Source: Dermatophilaceae bacterium Soc4.6
Lineage (GTDB): Bacteria; Actinomycetota; Actinomycetes; Actinomycetales; Dermatophilaceae
Direction of reading: 5' to 3'
DNA: 64,000 nucleotides
NCBI GenBank assembly: GCA_039889245.1
Contig: JAZGVH010000002.1
Span: forward strand, 2,728,001 to 2,792,000
Part shown: positions 16,704 through 25,855 of the stretch, piece by piece
Position numbering within the stretch: the first letter of the stretch is position 1
Layout of the letters: the number at the start of each line of letters is the position of its first letter
The notes under the pieces: model-generated
Told to the model about the DNA's origin: nothing
The model's input: the letters and a program-made list of their open reading frames with translations, nothing else
Database searches by the model: none
Position numbers and translations under genes: made by a program

Positions 16704-17626
16704 TCCGGGGTTCTCCTTCGTCGTTGGGTGGATCTCGTTGTCGGTGCGTCGGGGGGGTTGAGGCCTCCGCGGCCGGCTGTCCTCGTGTGGCTCACCGCGT
16801 GGTTCTCCCACTGCTTCATCCGCTTGAGGCTCTTGTCCCCGCCCAGCGTCATCACCATCTCGACCACGACCTCGACCAGCGCCATCACGGCCACGAAGGT
16901 GTCGAACGGGATGGCCTCGGCCTCGACCGCGAGCACGACGTCGGCGCAGGACGCCACGGGGGACATGCCGCGGTCGGTGATCAGGACGACGTCGTGCCCG
17001 GCGGCCTTGGCCTGCTGCGCCACGACGAGCGCGGCCGGCTCGTATCGCCGTAGGTCGAAGATCACGAGGACCGACCGCTTCCTGGCGTCGAGGGTCAGCC
17101 CGGCATCCCGGCGCAGGGGCTCCTCGAGGAAGACGACCTCGGCCCGCACCTGCGACAGCTGGAGGGCCATGATCCGGGCGATCGACACGGAGAAGAACCC
17201 CCCGGTCACCAGCACCCTCGCGGGGCAGTGGGCGATCAGCGCCGCTGCGGCGTCGATCTCGGAGCGGGGAAGAAGGCGCAGCGTCGCCTCGATCGCGTTG
17301 ATCCGCCGGTGCATGGCGGTCGCGACCGGCTCGTGGTGGCGGTGAGCCGAGCCGTGCGCCAGGGCGCGCAGGACGGGGCTGCTCCCGCCCTGCGAGATCT
17401 CCGTGCGCAGGTGGTGCTGCAGGTCGGTGAACCCGCTGAAGCCCAGCCTCGTCGCGAAACGGACCACCGTCGGCGCGCTCACGCCGGCGAGCTTCGCCAG
17501 GGAGTGGCTCGTGCCGAGCCCCGCTGCGGGGTAGTCGGCGAGCAGCTCTCGGGCCACTCGCCGCTCGGCGTCCGTGAGCCCGTCCATGTGGTCGTGGATC
17601 AGGGCGGAGGCCGTGATCGAGTCCAC
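16700..17626 (-). CDS. RpiR/MurR-family transcriptional regulator
   Basis: 308 residues. N-terminal helix-turn-helix of the RpiR type: LTDAERRVARELLADYP, LAKLAGVSAPTVVRFATRLG, FSGFTDLQHHLR. The C-terminal SIS domain follows (RVLVTGGFFSVSIARIMALQ, DVVLITDRGMSPVASCADVV), which binds phosphosugars in known members such as RpiR, MurR and HexR. The ~30-residue tail is basic and low complexity. GTG start at 17626 with GAGGAGC seven bases upstream. Divergent from the dpp operon and overlapping the SDR gene, it is the obvious candidate to control both, possibly sensing a muropeptide or amino-sugar phosphate (inference). Confidence 0.92.
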   Translation of the reverse strand: MDSITASALIHDHMDGLTDAERRVARELLADYPAAGLGTSHSLAKLAGVSAPTVVRFATRLGFSGFTDLQHHLRTEISQGGSSPVLRALAHGSAHRHHEPVATAMHRRINAIEATLRLLPRSEIDAAAALIAHCPARVLVTGGFFSVSIARIMALQLSQVRAEVVFLEEPLRRDAGLTLDARKRSVLVIFDLRRYEPAALVVAQQAKAAGHDVVLITDRGMSPVASCADVVLAVEAEAIPFDTFVAVMALVEVVVEMVMTLGGDKSLKRMKQWENHAVSHTRTAGRGGLNPPDAPTTRSTQRRRRTPE

Positions 17627-17861
17627 CGTCGCTCCTCATGTCGTCCTGCCGGCTGAGCGGATCGCCCCCCGTGATGAACAGGATGTTACAAGACTGGCAG
17701 ATCAGCCGTCCACAAGAAACATCTGTAATAACAATCGAGTAACGTCGGGCCCGGCCCCCTATCGCCGACGGAGCGCTGTTCCTAGGCTCCTGACCACTGG
17801 GGATCCGGCACGAGGGACCCCGCGCGACGTGCACCAGACGTGCACCAAGGAGTGGGTTTCG
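17627..17861. promoter_or_regulatory. Divergent control region between rpiR and the dpp operon
   Basis: 235 bases, including an AT-rich patch unusual for this sequence (about 17700-17745). An interrupted inverted repeat TTACA (17686-17690) / TGTAA (17724-17728) is a candidate RpiR operator. A TAGGCT box at 17783-17788 could be the -10 element of the dpp operon. The 10-base sequence ACGTGCACCA occurs twice at 17827-17836 and 17838-17847, one helical turn apart, just before the ribosome site; each copy contains the palindrome GTGCAC. Confidence 0.5.
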
Positions 17862-19442
17862 GTGAAGAGCAAGCTGGTGAGTCTGACATTGGTCGGGACC
17901 ATGGCGCTGGGCGGCGCGATGCTGACTGCCTGCTCCCGCGGCAGCAGTGGGGGAGCAGCGGCAGGCGGCTCGACAGCGGCCGGCTCGCCGGTCAAGGGCG
18001 GGGACCTGACGATCGCCCGGGCGCAGGACGCGAAGTCGATGAACAACATCCTGACGTTCGACAACAGCTCGATCTTCATCTTCGAGCAGATGCTGGAGCC
18101 GCTCTTCACGGTGACCCCGGACGGCAAGGACACGCAGCCCCTCCTTGCGGAGGGCTTCACGGTCTCCGCGGACCAGAAGACGTACACCATTGCGCTGAAG
18201 AAGGGCATCACCTTCTCGTCGGGTGCGGAGATGACCTCCGCCGACGTGAAGTTCTCCATCGACGAGGACACCAAGCACGCCGACACCGGCTGGGGCTTCA
18301 TCAACAGCGCGATCAAGACGGTCACGGCCAAGGACAAGTACACCGTCGTCGTCGAGCTCAAGCACGCGTGGGCGCCCATCATCGCCGACCTCGCGCTCTT
18401 CTCCAACGCGATCGTGCCGAAGGACTACGGCGGCAAGACCATGGAGGAGTTCTACCAGGCCCCGGTCGGCACCGGCGCCTACAAGTGGGGGGAGTGGAAG
18501 AAGGGCCAGTACCTCAAGCTCGTCGCCAACCCCTCCTACTGGCAGAAGGGGAAGCCCTACCTGAGCTCGGTGACGTGGAAGGTGGTGCCCGACTCCAACA
18601 CCCGCAAGCTGCAGGTGCAGGGCGGCCAGGTCGACATCAACGAGTACCCCGACTGGTCGAGCTTCAAGTCGCTGGGCACGGCGAGCAACGTCACCGCCAA
18701 GACCTTCCCGTCCACCGAGCTCGACTACCTCGCCTTCAACCAGAACAAGAAGCCCTTCTCGGACGTGCACGTGCGCCGTGCGATCTCGGCGATGATCGAC
18801 CGCGAGGCGATCGTCAACGCCGTGCTCTTCGGCAACGGCACCCCGGCCAACTCCCTGCTCATGCCTGGCGTCCCGTTCTACGACAAGAGCACCCCCGGCA
18901 TCATGAAGGACGACGCCCTCGCCAAGTCCGAGATGGCGGCCTCGACCGTGCCCAGCGGCTTCGACACCACCCTGCTCATCCCGTCGGGTGACGCCTCCAA
19001 GCTGTCGACGGCGCAGATCATCCAGGGCGACCTCAAGCCCTACGGCATCAACGTGACCATCACCCCGCTCGACCCCACGGCCAACCACAACGCCCAGCAG
19101 AACATGCAGTACGAGATGGGTCTGTCGGGCTGGACGATGGACATCCCCGACCCCGACGAGTGGACGCAGTTCGCTGTCGACCCTGCGGGCGGTGCGAAGT
19201 CGGCGTACACGAACTACAACAGCACGAAGGCGATCGACCTCAACCGTGCCGCCGAGGCGGAGGGCGACAAGGCCAAGCGGACCGAGGCCTACAGCCAGCT
19301 GCAGAAGGTCACTGCCGAGGAGGCTCCCTTTGCCTACCTGTACTACGCCCCCTACGCCTACGCCTTCTCCAACAAGGTGCACGGCTTCAACGTGACCCCC
19401 CTCGGGAACTACCCGATCATGGACGTCTGGAAGAGCAACTGA
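17862..19442 (+). CDS. dppA: Peptide ABC transporter substrate-binding lipoprotein
   Basis: 526 residues, extracytoplasmic solute-binding protein family 5 (DppA/OppA). Signal peptide with lipobox LTAC (Cys24), followed by a Gly/Ser/Ala linker. Family landmarks: FEQMLEPLFTVTPDGKDTQP, FTVSADQKTYTIALKKGITF, SADVKFSID, VGTGAYKWGEWKKGQYL, and SDVHVRRAISAMIDREAIV. GTG start at 17862 with AAGGAG nine bases upstream. It delivers a peptide (or another ligand such as a glycopeptide or nickel complex) to the permeases encoded next. The gene name follows family usage and does not fix the substrate; a D-aminopeptidase later in the operon favours D-residue-containing peptides. Confidence 0.9.
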   Translation: MKSKLVSLTLVGTMALGGAMLTACSRGSSGGAAAGGSTAAGSPVKGGDLTIARAQDAKSMNNILTFDNSSIFIFEQMLEPLFTVTPDGKDTQPLLAEGFTVSADQKTYTIALKKGITFSSGAEMTSADVKFSIDEDTKHADTGWGFINSAIKTVTAKDKYTVVVELKHAWAPIIADLALFSNAIVPKDYGGKTMEEFYQAPVGTGAYKWGEWKKGQYLKLVANPSYWQKGKPYLSSVTWKVVPDSNTRKLQVQGGQVDINEYPDWSSFKSLGTASNVTAKTFPSTELDYLAFNQNKKPFSDVHVRRAISAMIDREAIVNAVLFGNGTPANSLLMPGVPFYDKSTPGIMKDDALAKSEMAASTVPSGFDTTLLIPSGDASKLSTAQIIQGDLKPYGINVTITPLDPTANHNAQQNMQYEMGLSGWTMDIPDPDEWTQFAVDPAGGAKSAYTNYNSTKAIDLNRAAEAEGDKAKRTEAYSQLQKVTAEEAPFAYLYYAPYAYAFSNKVHGFNVTPLGNYPIMDVWKSN

Positions 19443-19488
19443 CCGTCCCGGACGGGAGGAAGCGCAGTCGGACGAGGATGCAGACGCC

Positions 19489-20448
19489 ATGCTGACCAGG
19501 TTGAAGTTCGTGCCGATGAGGCTGTTGCAGGCCGTGCCCGTGGCCTTCGGTGTGACCCTGGTGGTCTTCTTCCTGGTGCACCTGATCCCTGGTGATCCGG
19601 CCGAGGCGCTCCTCGGGGCCCAGGCGACACCTGAGCGGGTGGCGGCTCTGCGGCAGCAGATGGGTCTGAACGACCCTCTGGTGCAGCAGTACTGGCACTT
19701 CCTGGTGCGCCTGCTGCACGGGGATCTGGGGCAGAGCTACATCTACCAGACCCCCGTGCTCGGTCTGGTGCTCGAGCGCGTGCCGGCGACCTTGATGCTG
19801 GTGCTCTACTCGGTGGTCCTGATGCTCGTCATCAGCATCCCGCTGGCGATCGCGGCGGCGTCGCGGCCGGGCGGCGTCCGTGACCACGTGGTGCGGGTCA
19901 TCCCGCTGGTGGGTCTGGGCATGCCCCAGTTCTGGGTCGGGATCATGCTGCTGCTGATCTTTGCCGTCACCTTCGGCTGGTTCCCGGTCGGTGGCTACGG
20001 TGAGACGTTCGGTGAGCACCTCTGGTATCTCTTCCTGCCGGCGCTCACGATGGCGATCTCTCTGTCTCCCATCATCATCCGCAGCCTCCGCGCCTCGATG
20101 CTCACGGTGCTGGAGAGCGACTACGTGGCCACGGCCAAGTCCAAGGGAGCCGCAGGCCGGGGCCTCTACATCGGGCACGTGCTGCGCAACGCGGTCATCC
20201 CGGCCGTGAGCATCGTCGGCGTCAACGTCGGCTACCTCGTAGGCGGCTCCCTGGTCATCGAGCAGGTCTTCGCGATCCCCGGGCTGGGATCCATGATGAT
20301 CGAGTCGATCTTCGCCCGGGACTTTCCCTCGGTGCAGGCCGTCACCCTCTTCGTCGCCGTCTTCGTCGTCGCGGTCGGGATCCTGACCGACGTCGTCTAC
20401 ACCATGCTCGACCCGCGGGTCGACCTCACCCACCGGAGCGACGTATGA
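19489..20448 (+). CDS. dppB: Peptide ABC transporter permease, DppB type
   Basis: 319 residues with about six hydrophobic helices. LQAVPVAFGVTLVVFFLVHL followed by IPGDPA, then GLNDPLVQQYWHFLVRLLHGD and LGQSY are the DppB/OppB N-terminal signature. The EAA loop that contacts the ATPases is in DYVATAKSKGAAGRGLYIGH. GDLGQS and PGLGSMMIESIFARD are further family markers. ATG 19489 with GAGGA about ten bases upstream; the stop overlaps the dppC start by four bases (ATGA). Inner-membrane partner of DppC. Confidence 0.95.
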   Translation: MLTRLKFVPMRLLQAVPVAFGVTLVVFFLVHLIPGDPAEALLGAQATPERVAALRQQMGLNDPLVQQYWHFLVRLLHGDLGQSYIYQTPVLGLVLERVPATLMLVLYSVVLMLVISIPLAIAAASRPGGVRDHVVRVIPLVGLGMPQFWVGIMLLLIFAVTFGWFPVGGYGETFGEHLWYLFLPALTMAISLSPIIIRSLRASMLTVLESDYVATAKSKGAAGRGLYIGHVLRNAVIPAVSIVGVNVGYLVGGSLVIEQVFAIPGLGSMMIESIFARDFPSVQAVTLFVAVFVVAVGILTDVVYTMLDPRVDLTHRSDV

Positions 20449-21323
20449 CCGATGTTGCCCTGAGGCGACCCTGGCGGCGCACCACCGCCCCGACCGCCCG
20501 CGGCCTGCGCCCCTGGTACCACAACCGCAACCTCGTCGCGGGGCTCGCCATCGTGGGGATCATGCTGATGCTGGCGATCCTGGCACCGGTCCTCACGCCC
20601 TACGACCCCATCAAGCAGGACCTGCTCAACACCCTCCAGCCGCCGAGCAGCGCACACTGGCTCGGCACCGACAAGCTGGGTCGGGACGTCCTCGCCCGTC
20701 TGCTCTACGGTGCCCGGGTCGACCTGCGGATCGGCTTCATCGCCGTGCTCATCCCGTTCGTGGTCGGCTCGGTCCTCGGGGCGGTCGCGGGCTACTTCGG
20801 GGGCTGGCTGGACAACGTCATCATGCGCGTCGTCGACGTGTTCTACGCCTTTCCGCTCTACATCCTCGTCATCGCGCTCGTCTTCGTGCTCGGCTCGGGA
20901 GAGCAGAGCATCTACCTCGCGATCGCCTTCGTCTCCTGGGTCTCCTACTGCAAGATCGTGCGCGGCGAGGTGATCGTGGCCCGCCGCCAGGAGTACGTCC
21001 AGGCGGCCCGTCTCGGCGGCCTGAGCCACGCCCGGGTGCTGGGCCGGCACATCGGGCCCAACGTCATCAGCCAGGCGATCACCTACGCGATGTCGGACAT
21101 CATCATGGACATCATGGTGATCGTCACCCTGGGCTACCTCGGGCTCGGGATCACCCCGCCCACCCCGGAGTGGGGCGGGATGATCTCGGACGCCAAGGAG
21201 TTCATCACCACCCTCTGGTGGATGGCGGTGCTGCCCGGCCTCGCCGTCGTGATCACCGGCCTCGGTCTGTCACTCATCGGCGATGGCCTGTCCGACCTCT
21301 TCTCCCCGGAACGGCGGAAGTGA
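20445..21323 (+). CDS. dppC: Peptide ABC transporter permease, DppC type
   Basis: 292 residues, with the DppC/OppC markers HWLGTDKLGRDVLARLLYGA (periplasmic entry of helix 2) and the EAA loop QEYVQAARLGGLSHARVLGR. About five to six membrane helices. Translationally coupled to dppB upstream (ATGA) and to the ATPase gene downstream (TGATG). Forms the membrane pore with DppB. Confidence 0.95.
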   Translation: MTDVALRRPWRRTTAPTARGLRPWYHNRNLVAGLAIVGIMLMLAILAPVLTPYDPIKQDLLNTLQPPSSAHWLGTDKLGRDVLARLLYGARVDLRIGFIAVLIPFVVGSVLGAVAGYFGGWLDNVIMRVVDVFYAFPLYILVIALVFVLGSGEQSIYLAIAFVSWVSYCKIVRGEVIVARRQEYVQAARLGGLSHARVLGRHIGPNVISQAITYAMSDIIMDIMVIVTLGYLGLGITPPTPEWGGMISDAKEFITTLWWMAVLPGLAVVITGLGLSLIGDGLSDLFSPERRK

Positions 21324-22336
21324 TGAGCGCCCTGGCCAGGAACGAGCCCGTCGAGTCGCTGCTTCGCCTGCAGGGACTGCGGGTCGGGGTCCCGCGCGAC
21401 GACGGCAGCGCCACCACCCTCGTGCACGACGTCTCCTTCGACGTCGCTCCCGGTGAGCGCTACGGCCTCGTGGGCGAGTCCGGGTCGGGCAAGTCGATGA
21501 CCCTGCGGGCGATCGCCGGGTTGCTGCCCCGGGGGGTCGAGGTGCTGGGTGGTCGGATCGAGTTCGACGGCACCGACCTGCTGACGATGCCCGCCGGTCA
21601 GCGGCGCCTCCTGATGGGTCCGAGGATCTCGATGATCTTCCAGGAGCCGATGACCGCGCTGAACCCGACGATGCGGGTCGGACGACAGGTCTCGGAGGGA
21701 CCCCGTCGGCACCTGGGCCTGTCGAGGGCTGCCGCCGACCGGCTCGCCGTGGACATGATCGCGCTGACCGGCACACCAGATCCCCGGCGCCGGGCCCAGG
21801 CGTATCCGCACGAGCTCTCCGGCGGGTTGCGGCAGCGGACCATGATCGCGATGGCACTCTCGTGCGAGCCGGCTGTCGTCCTGTGCGACGAGCCGACCAC
21901 CGCCCTCGACGTCACGGTGCAGGACCAGGTGCTCCGGCTCCTCGCCAGGCTGTGCGACGAGATGGGCAGCTCGCTGGTCTTCGTCACGCACGACCTGGCG
22001 GTCGTGAGCCAGACGTGCAGCCGGATGAGCGTGATGTATGCCGGTCGGCTCATGGAGCAGGGCAGCGTGCGCGGCATCTACGAGGCGCCCCGGCACCCCT
22101 ACACCGAGGCCCTCTTCGCCTCCGCCCCGGACTTCGACGAGCCCGAGCGGAAGCTCGTCGCCATCCCGGGCCTGCCGCCGTCGCTGACGGCCCCACCCCC
22201 GGGGTGCCCCTTCGCGCCGCGCTGCGTGCACGCCGTGCTGCAGTGCGACGCCGGGCCGAAGGCGCTGGTCCCCGTCGGGTTCGGTCGGCTGTCGGCCTGC
22301 GACCGGGTCGACGCGATCTACGGAGCCACGTCATGA
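21323..22336 (+). CDS. dppD: Peptide ABC transporter ATPase, DppD type
   Basis: 337 residues. Walker A GESGSGKS, signature LSGGLRQR, Walker B VVLCDEPTTALD and the H-loop in FVTHDLAVV are all intact. The C-terminal oligopeptide-transporter motif with clustered cysteines (PPGCPFAPRCVHAVLQC) is typical of the DppD/OppD subgroup and may bind an Fe-S cluster. The ATG at 21323 shares bases with the dppC stop; the gene ends in ATGA overlap with dppF. A longer upstream start exists in frame but would overlap dppC by 150 bases and is unlikely. Confidence 0.95.
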   Translation: MSALARNEPVESLLRLQGLRVGVPRDDGSATTLVHDVSFDVAPGERYGLVGESGSGKSMTLRAIAGLLPRGVEVLGGRIEFDGTDLLTMPAGQRRLLMGPRISMIFQEPMTALNPTMRVGRQVSEGPRRHLGLSRAAADRLAVDMIALTGTPDPRRRAQAYPHELSGGLRQRTMIAMALSCEPAVVLCDEPTTALDVTVQDQVLRLLARLCDEMGSSLVFVTHDLAVVSQTCSRMSVMYAGRLMEQGSVRGIYEAPRHPYTEALFASAPDFDEPERKLVAIPGLPPSLTAPPPGCPFAPRCVHAVLQCDAGPKALVPVGFGRLSACDRVDAIYGATS

Positions 22337-23328
22337 GCGCCACGGACGTCGCGACCGAGGTGCTGGGCGTCGAGGGCGTCTCGAAGCACTACGGGAGCCG
22401 TCGCAACGTGCTGAGGGCACTGGACGGTGTGGACCTCACGCTGCACCGTGGTGAGATCCTCGGGCTGGTCGGGGAGTCGGGGTCGGGGAAGTCGACGCTG
22501 GCCAAGATCCTGGCGGGCGGCGCGAGCCAGACGTCCGGACGGGTCCTCGTCGACGGCCACGAGATGACGTCGCGCCGTGGTTCCGACCTGCGCCGCCGGA
22601 TCCAGATGGTCTTCCAGGACCCGTACTCGTCGTTGAACCCGCGGATGACGGTGCGCGCCGTCCTCACCGAGGTGCTCATGGTGCACAAGGTGGTCCCTCG
22701 CAGCGAGGTCCCTGCCGAGCTGGCCCGGCTCATGGGCCTGGTCGGTCTGGACGACAACGCGCTGGACGCCTACCCGAGCCAGTTCTCCGGCGGGCAGCGA
22801 CAGCGGATCGCGATCGCCCGGGCCCTGGCGGTCCGACCGGAGATCCTCATCGCCGACGAGGCCGTGTCCGCGTTGGACGTCTCGGTCCAGGCGACGATCC
22901 TCGAGCTGTTCCAGTCGCTGCGCAACGAGCTGGGCCTGTCCGTGCTCTTCATCGCCCACAACCTCGCGGTGGTGCAGCACCTCGTCGACCGGATCGCGGT
23001 GATGTACCTCGGACGCATCGTCGAGGTCTCACCCACGGCCGAGCTGTTCACCTCACCGCAGCACCCCTACACCCAGGCCCTGATCGCCTCCGTCCCACGG
23101 ATGCGTCCGCGTGACCTCGACCAGCCGCCGGCCATCGAGGGGGAGCCGCCCAGCCCGATCGACATCCCCTCCGGCTGCCGCTTCAACCCGCGGTGTGCCC
23201 ACGCGCAACCGACCTGTCTGTCCGACGACCCCCCGCTGGTCGCGGTCAGCCTCGGGCACGCGGCAGCCTGCCTCTTTGCGGGGCGTCTTCAGCCCCGCTC
23301 GACCGATCATCAGAAGGAGCACGAGTGA
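22333..23328 (+). CDS. dppF: Peptide ABC transporter ATPase, DppF type
   Basis: 331 residues. Walker A GESGSGKST, Q-loop MVFQDPYSSLNPR, signature FSGGQRQR, Walker B ILIADEAVSALD, H-loop FIAHNLAVV, and the C-terminal cysteine motif CRFNPRCAHAQPTC. These features mark the second (F-type) ATPase of a dipeptide/oligopeptide importer. It pairs with DppD. The stop overlaps the GTG of the M55 peptidase gene (GTGA), which ties transport directly to that enzyme. Confidence 0.95.
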   Translation: MSATDVATEVLGVEGVSKHYGSRRNVLRALDGVDLTLHRGEILGLVGESGSGKSTLAKILAGGASQTSGRVLVDGHEMTSRRGSDLRRRIQMVFQDPYSSLNPRMTVRAVLTEVLMVHKVVPRSEVPAELARLMGLVGLDDNALDAYPSQFSGGQRQRIAIARALAVRPEILIADEAVSALDVSVQATILELFQSLRNELGLSVLFIAHNLAVVQHLVDRIAVMYLGRIVEVSPTAELFTSPQHPYTQALIASVPRMRPRDLDQPPAIEGEPPSPIDIPSGCRFNPRCAHAQPTCLSDDPPLVAVSLGHAAACLFAGRLQPRSTDHQKEHE

Positions 23329-24158
23329 AGGTCTACCTGTCGTTCGATTTCGAGGGTGTCGCCGGCATCGTCGACTGGCAGCAGTGCGTGGAGGGTGGAG
23401 CCGCCTACGAGCTCGGCTGCCGGCTGATGCTCGGCGAGGTGAATGCTGCGATCGAGGGTGCGGTCGAGGGCGGGGCCGACGAGGTCGTGCTCAACGACTC
23501 GCACTCCACGATGCGCAACCTCGACCCGGACGCGCTCGCCCACGGGGCCTCCTACGTCTCGGGCCGACACAAGCAGCTGTACATGATGCAGGAGCTGGAC
23601 GACAGCTACGACGTCATCTTCTTCGTGGGCTACCACGGGTCGATCTCGGGGCCGACCTCCACGCTCTCGCACACCTACAACCCCGAGGTCTTCAGCGCCG
23701 CCCGGGTCAACGGTGTCGAGGTCGGGGAGAGCGGGATCAACGCCCTCGTCGCCGACCACTTCGGGGTGCCGATCGGGCTCGTCACGGGAGACGCCGCCAC
23801 CCAGGACCAGACCGCGCCGTTCGCGAGGGGCGCGGTCCAGGTCGTCACCAAGCGGTCGGACTCCCGCTTCAGTGCCAAGAGCCTGCACCCGGCCGAGTCT
23901 CGCCGGCTGATCCGTGAGGGTGCGCAGGAGAGCGTGCGCCGAGCCGGAGCGGGCGAGCTCTCCGTGCCCGGCCTGGAGCGTCCCTACCAGCTGGACCTCG
24001 ACGTGCAGACGGCCGACATGGCCGAGATCGGCAGCTGGGTCAAGGGCGCCGAGCGTCACGGCACCCGCACCATCCGCATCGAGTCGGACGACGCGCTCGC
24101 CGTCTTCTCGTCCTTCGTCGCCGTCAACTACATCACCCGCCAAGCCGGCGGTCGCTGA
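23325..24158 (+). CDS. D-aminopeptidase, M55 (DppA-type peptidase) family
   Basis: 277 residues. The zinc ligands of B. subtilis D-aminopeptidase (there called DppA) are in place: Asp8 and Glu10 in SFDFEGVAG, His60 in LNDSHS, His104 in GYHGS, with a Glu in VNGVEVGESG around 132-135; His116 in TLSHTYN sits where the family's catalytic His is. The known enzyme removes N-terminal D-Ala from D-peptides such as D-Ala-D-Ala. GAAGGAG precedes the GTG start, inside the end of dppF. In B. subtilis the same family enzyme is encoded with a dpp transporter, so the arrangement here is an established partnership seen in another phylum. Confidence 0.93.
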   Translation: MKVYLSFDFEGVAGIVDWQQCVEGGAAYELGCRLMLGEVNAAIEGAVEGGADEVVLNDSHSTMRNLDPDALAHGASYVSGRHKQLYMMQELDDSYDVIFFVGYHGSISGPTSTLSHTYNPEVFSAARVNGVEVGESGINALVADHFGVPIGLVTGDAATQDQTAPFARGAVQVVTKRSDSRFSAKSLHPAESRRLIREGAQESVRRAGAGELSVPGLERPYQLDLDVQTADMAEIGSWVKGAERHGTRTIRIESDDALAVFSSFVAVNYITRQAGGR

Positions 24159-24171
24159 GAGGGGAGTGGCC

Positions 24172-25098
24172 GTGAACGTGCTCTACTCCAGACCCTCGCC
24201 CGACGACGCCCGTCCCGGGCCGCTGCTCCTGATCCACGGAGGAGCCGGACCACGCCACACCGAGCTGGCCCTGCAGGAGTCGCAGGACTACCAGCGGGGG
24301 CTGAGCGACGCGCTGGAGGCCGGGGCGCAGGCGCTGCGCTCGGGCCGGTCGGCGCTCGACGCGGTCTGCGCGGCCGTCATGCAGCTCGAGGACAACGCGC
24401 TCTTCAACGCCGGCCGCGGTGCCTCGCTCACCGACCGGGGGACCGCCGAGATGGATGCCGCGGTGATGACCGGAGACGGCCGTGCCGGCTCCGTCGCGGT
24501 CAGCAGGCACGCACGCAACCCGGTGCTCGCGGCGCGCGCGGTCCTGGAGCGCACGGACCACGTCCTGCTCGTCGACCCCGCCCCGGAGCTGACGGTGGAC
24601 TGGGGGCTGGTCAACGCCCCGGCGGAGTACTTCGTCACCGAGGCTCGCCAAGCACAGCTGGAGAGGGTGCTGGCCGAGCGTGAGACGGCCCCGCGGTACG
24701 GCACCGTCGGCGCGGTGGCGCTCGACGTCGAGGGGCGCATCGCCTGCGCCACGTCGACGGGCGGCATGGTGGGCCAGGCGGTCGGTCGGGTCGGCGACAC
24801 CGGGCTGATCGGGGCCGGCTCCTACGCCAGCGCCGACGCTGCTGCGCTGTCGTGCACCGGTGAGGGAGAGGCCTACATCGAAGGGGTCGTGGCCCACGAC
24901 GTCGTCGCGCGGATGCGCTACGGCGGGGTCGACCTGGAGGACGCGCTGCGGTGCACGTACGAGCGGGAGCTCGATGCCCGGCGGGCGACCGGGGGCACGA
25001 TCGCCCTGAGCCCGAGCGGGCGCGCGCTCATCGTGCACAACAGCCAGGCCATGTTCGCCGGCTACTGGGACGGCGAGACGAGCCGTGCCTTCGTCTAG
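24172..25098 (+). CDS. Isoaspartyl peptidase / type III L-asparaginase (Ntn hydrolase)
   Basis: 308 residues, the usual precursor length. LLLIHGGAGPRHTE is the conserved N-terminal motif; SALDAVCAAVMQLEDNALFN and GRGASLTDRGTAEMDAAVM complete the alpha-chain signatures. Self-cleavage is expected in front of Thr178 (RYGTVGAVALD), which becomes the nucleophile; CATSTGGMVGQ and GRVGDTGLIGAGSYA follow in the beta chain. Such enzymes cleave beta-aspartyl dipeptides and asparagine. I prefer GTG 24172 over GTG 24166 from the spacing to GAGAGGGGAG. Thirteen bases after the M55 gene: both probably trim imported peptides carrying D- or iso-linked residues. Confidence 0.92.
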   Translation: MNVLYSRPSPDDARPGPLLLIHGGAGPRHTELALQESQDYQRGLSDALEAGAQALRSGRSALDAVCAAVMQLEDNALFNAGRGASLTDRGTAEMDAAVMTGDGRAGSVAVSRHARNPVLAARAVLERTDHVLLVDPAPELTVDWGLVNAPAEYFVTEARQAQLERVLAERETAPRYGTVGAVALDVEGRIACATSTGGMVGQAVGRVGDTGLIGAGSYASADAAALSCTGEGEAYIEGVVAHDVVARMRYGGVDLEDALRCTYERELDARRATGGTIALSPSGRALIVHNSQAMFAGYWDGETSRAFV

Positions 25099-25138
25099 CC
25101 GACGAGCGGGGGCCGTGCCGACCGCTGGAGGAGGAACC

Positions 25139-25837
25139 ATGGGCGTGCTGACCGGCCGGAAGGCCGTCGTGACCGGGACGGCGCAGGGGATCGGGCGCTC
25201 GATCGCGGAGCAGGTCGAGGCCCAGGGGGCCGTCGTGCACCGGGTCGACCGTGCCGACGTCGACCTCGCCGACTCGACGGCAGCGACGGCCTACCTGCGA
25301 GACCTCGGCCCGGTCGACATCCTCGTGCACGCGGCCGGGGGGCTGTGTAGGCAGACCCATGTGCCCGTCGAGGAGGTCACCGATGCCGCCTGGGACGCGG
25401 TGGTGGACGCCAACCTGCGCAGCGCGTTCAACTGCGTGCGCGCGGTGGTCCCCGCGATGAAGGCGCGCGGCTTCGGCCGGATCGTGACGATCTCCTCCGG
25501 AGCGGGTCGCAGCGTCAGCCTGACGGGCGTCCAGGCCTACACCTCCTCGAAGGCGGGGCTGATCGGCTTCACGCGCCAGATGGCCTGGGAGCTGGGTCCG
25601 CACGGCATCACGGTGAACTGCATCGCGCCGGGCTTCGTGCTGTCCAACCCCACGACGCAGGCGCAGTGGGACGGCTACGGGCCAGACGGCCAGGCGAGCC
25701 TCGTCGAACGGATCGCCGTGCGCCGCACCGGCGAGCCCGAGGACATCGCCCGGGGAGCGCTCTTCTTCGTCGCACCGGATGCCGGGTGGGTCAGCGGCCA
25801 GACCCTGTCCATCGATGGCGGGCACTCCCTCTTCTGA
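25139..25837 (+). CDS. Short-chain dehydrogenase/reductase (SDR)
   Basis: 232 residues, short classical SDR: cofactor motif TGTAQGIGRSIA, then AAGG in place of NNAG (ILVHAAGGLCR), Ser in VTISSGAG and YTSSKAG as the catalytic Tyr/Lys. The sequence IDGGHSLF ends the protein. ATG 25139 has a strong GGAGGAGG site a few bases upstream. It follows the isoaspartyl peptidase by 40 bases in the dpp operon. It probably oxidises or reduces a hydroxy or keto product freed from the imported compound; the substrate cannot be read from sequence. Confidence 0.9.
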   Translation: MGVLTGRKAVVTGTAQGIGRSIAEQVEAQGAVVHRVDRADVDLADSTAATAYLRDLGPVDILVHAAGGLCRQTHVPVEEVTDAAWDAVVDANLRSAFNCVRAVVPAMKARGFGRIVTISSGAGRSVSLTGVQAYTSSKAGLIGFTRQMAWELGPHGITVNCIAPGFVLSNPTTQAQWDGYGPDGQASLVERIAVRRTGEPEDIARGALFFVAPDAGWVSGQTLSIDGGHSLF

Positions 25838-25855
25838 GGGACCGGACCACCGTGC

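Noticed and set aside
16704-19490. Minus-strand extension of the SDR frame up to 19490
   Set aside because: The part beyond 16703 is antisense to rpiR's partner region and to dppA; the SDR has a good start and ribosome site at 16703.
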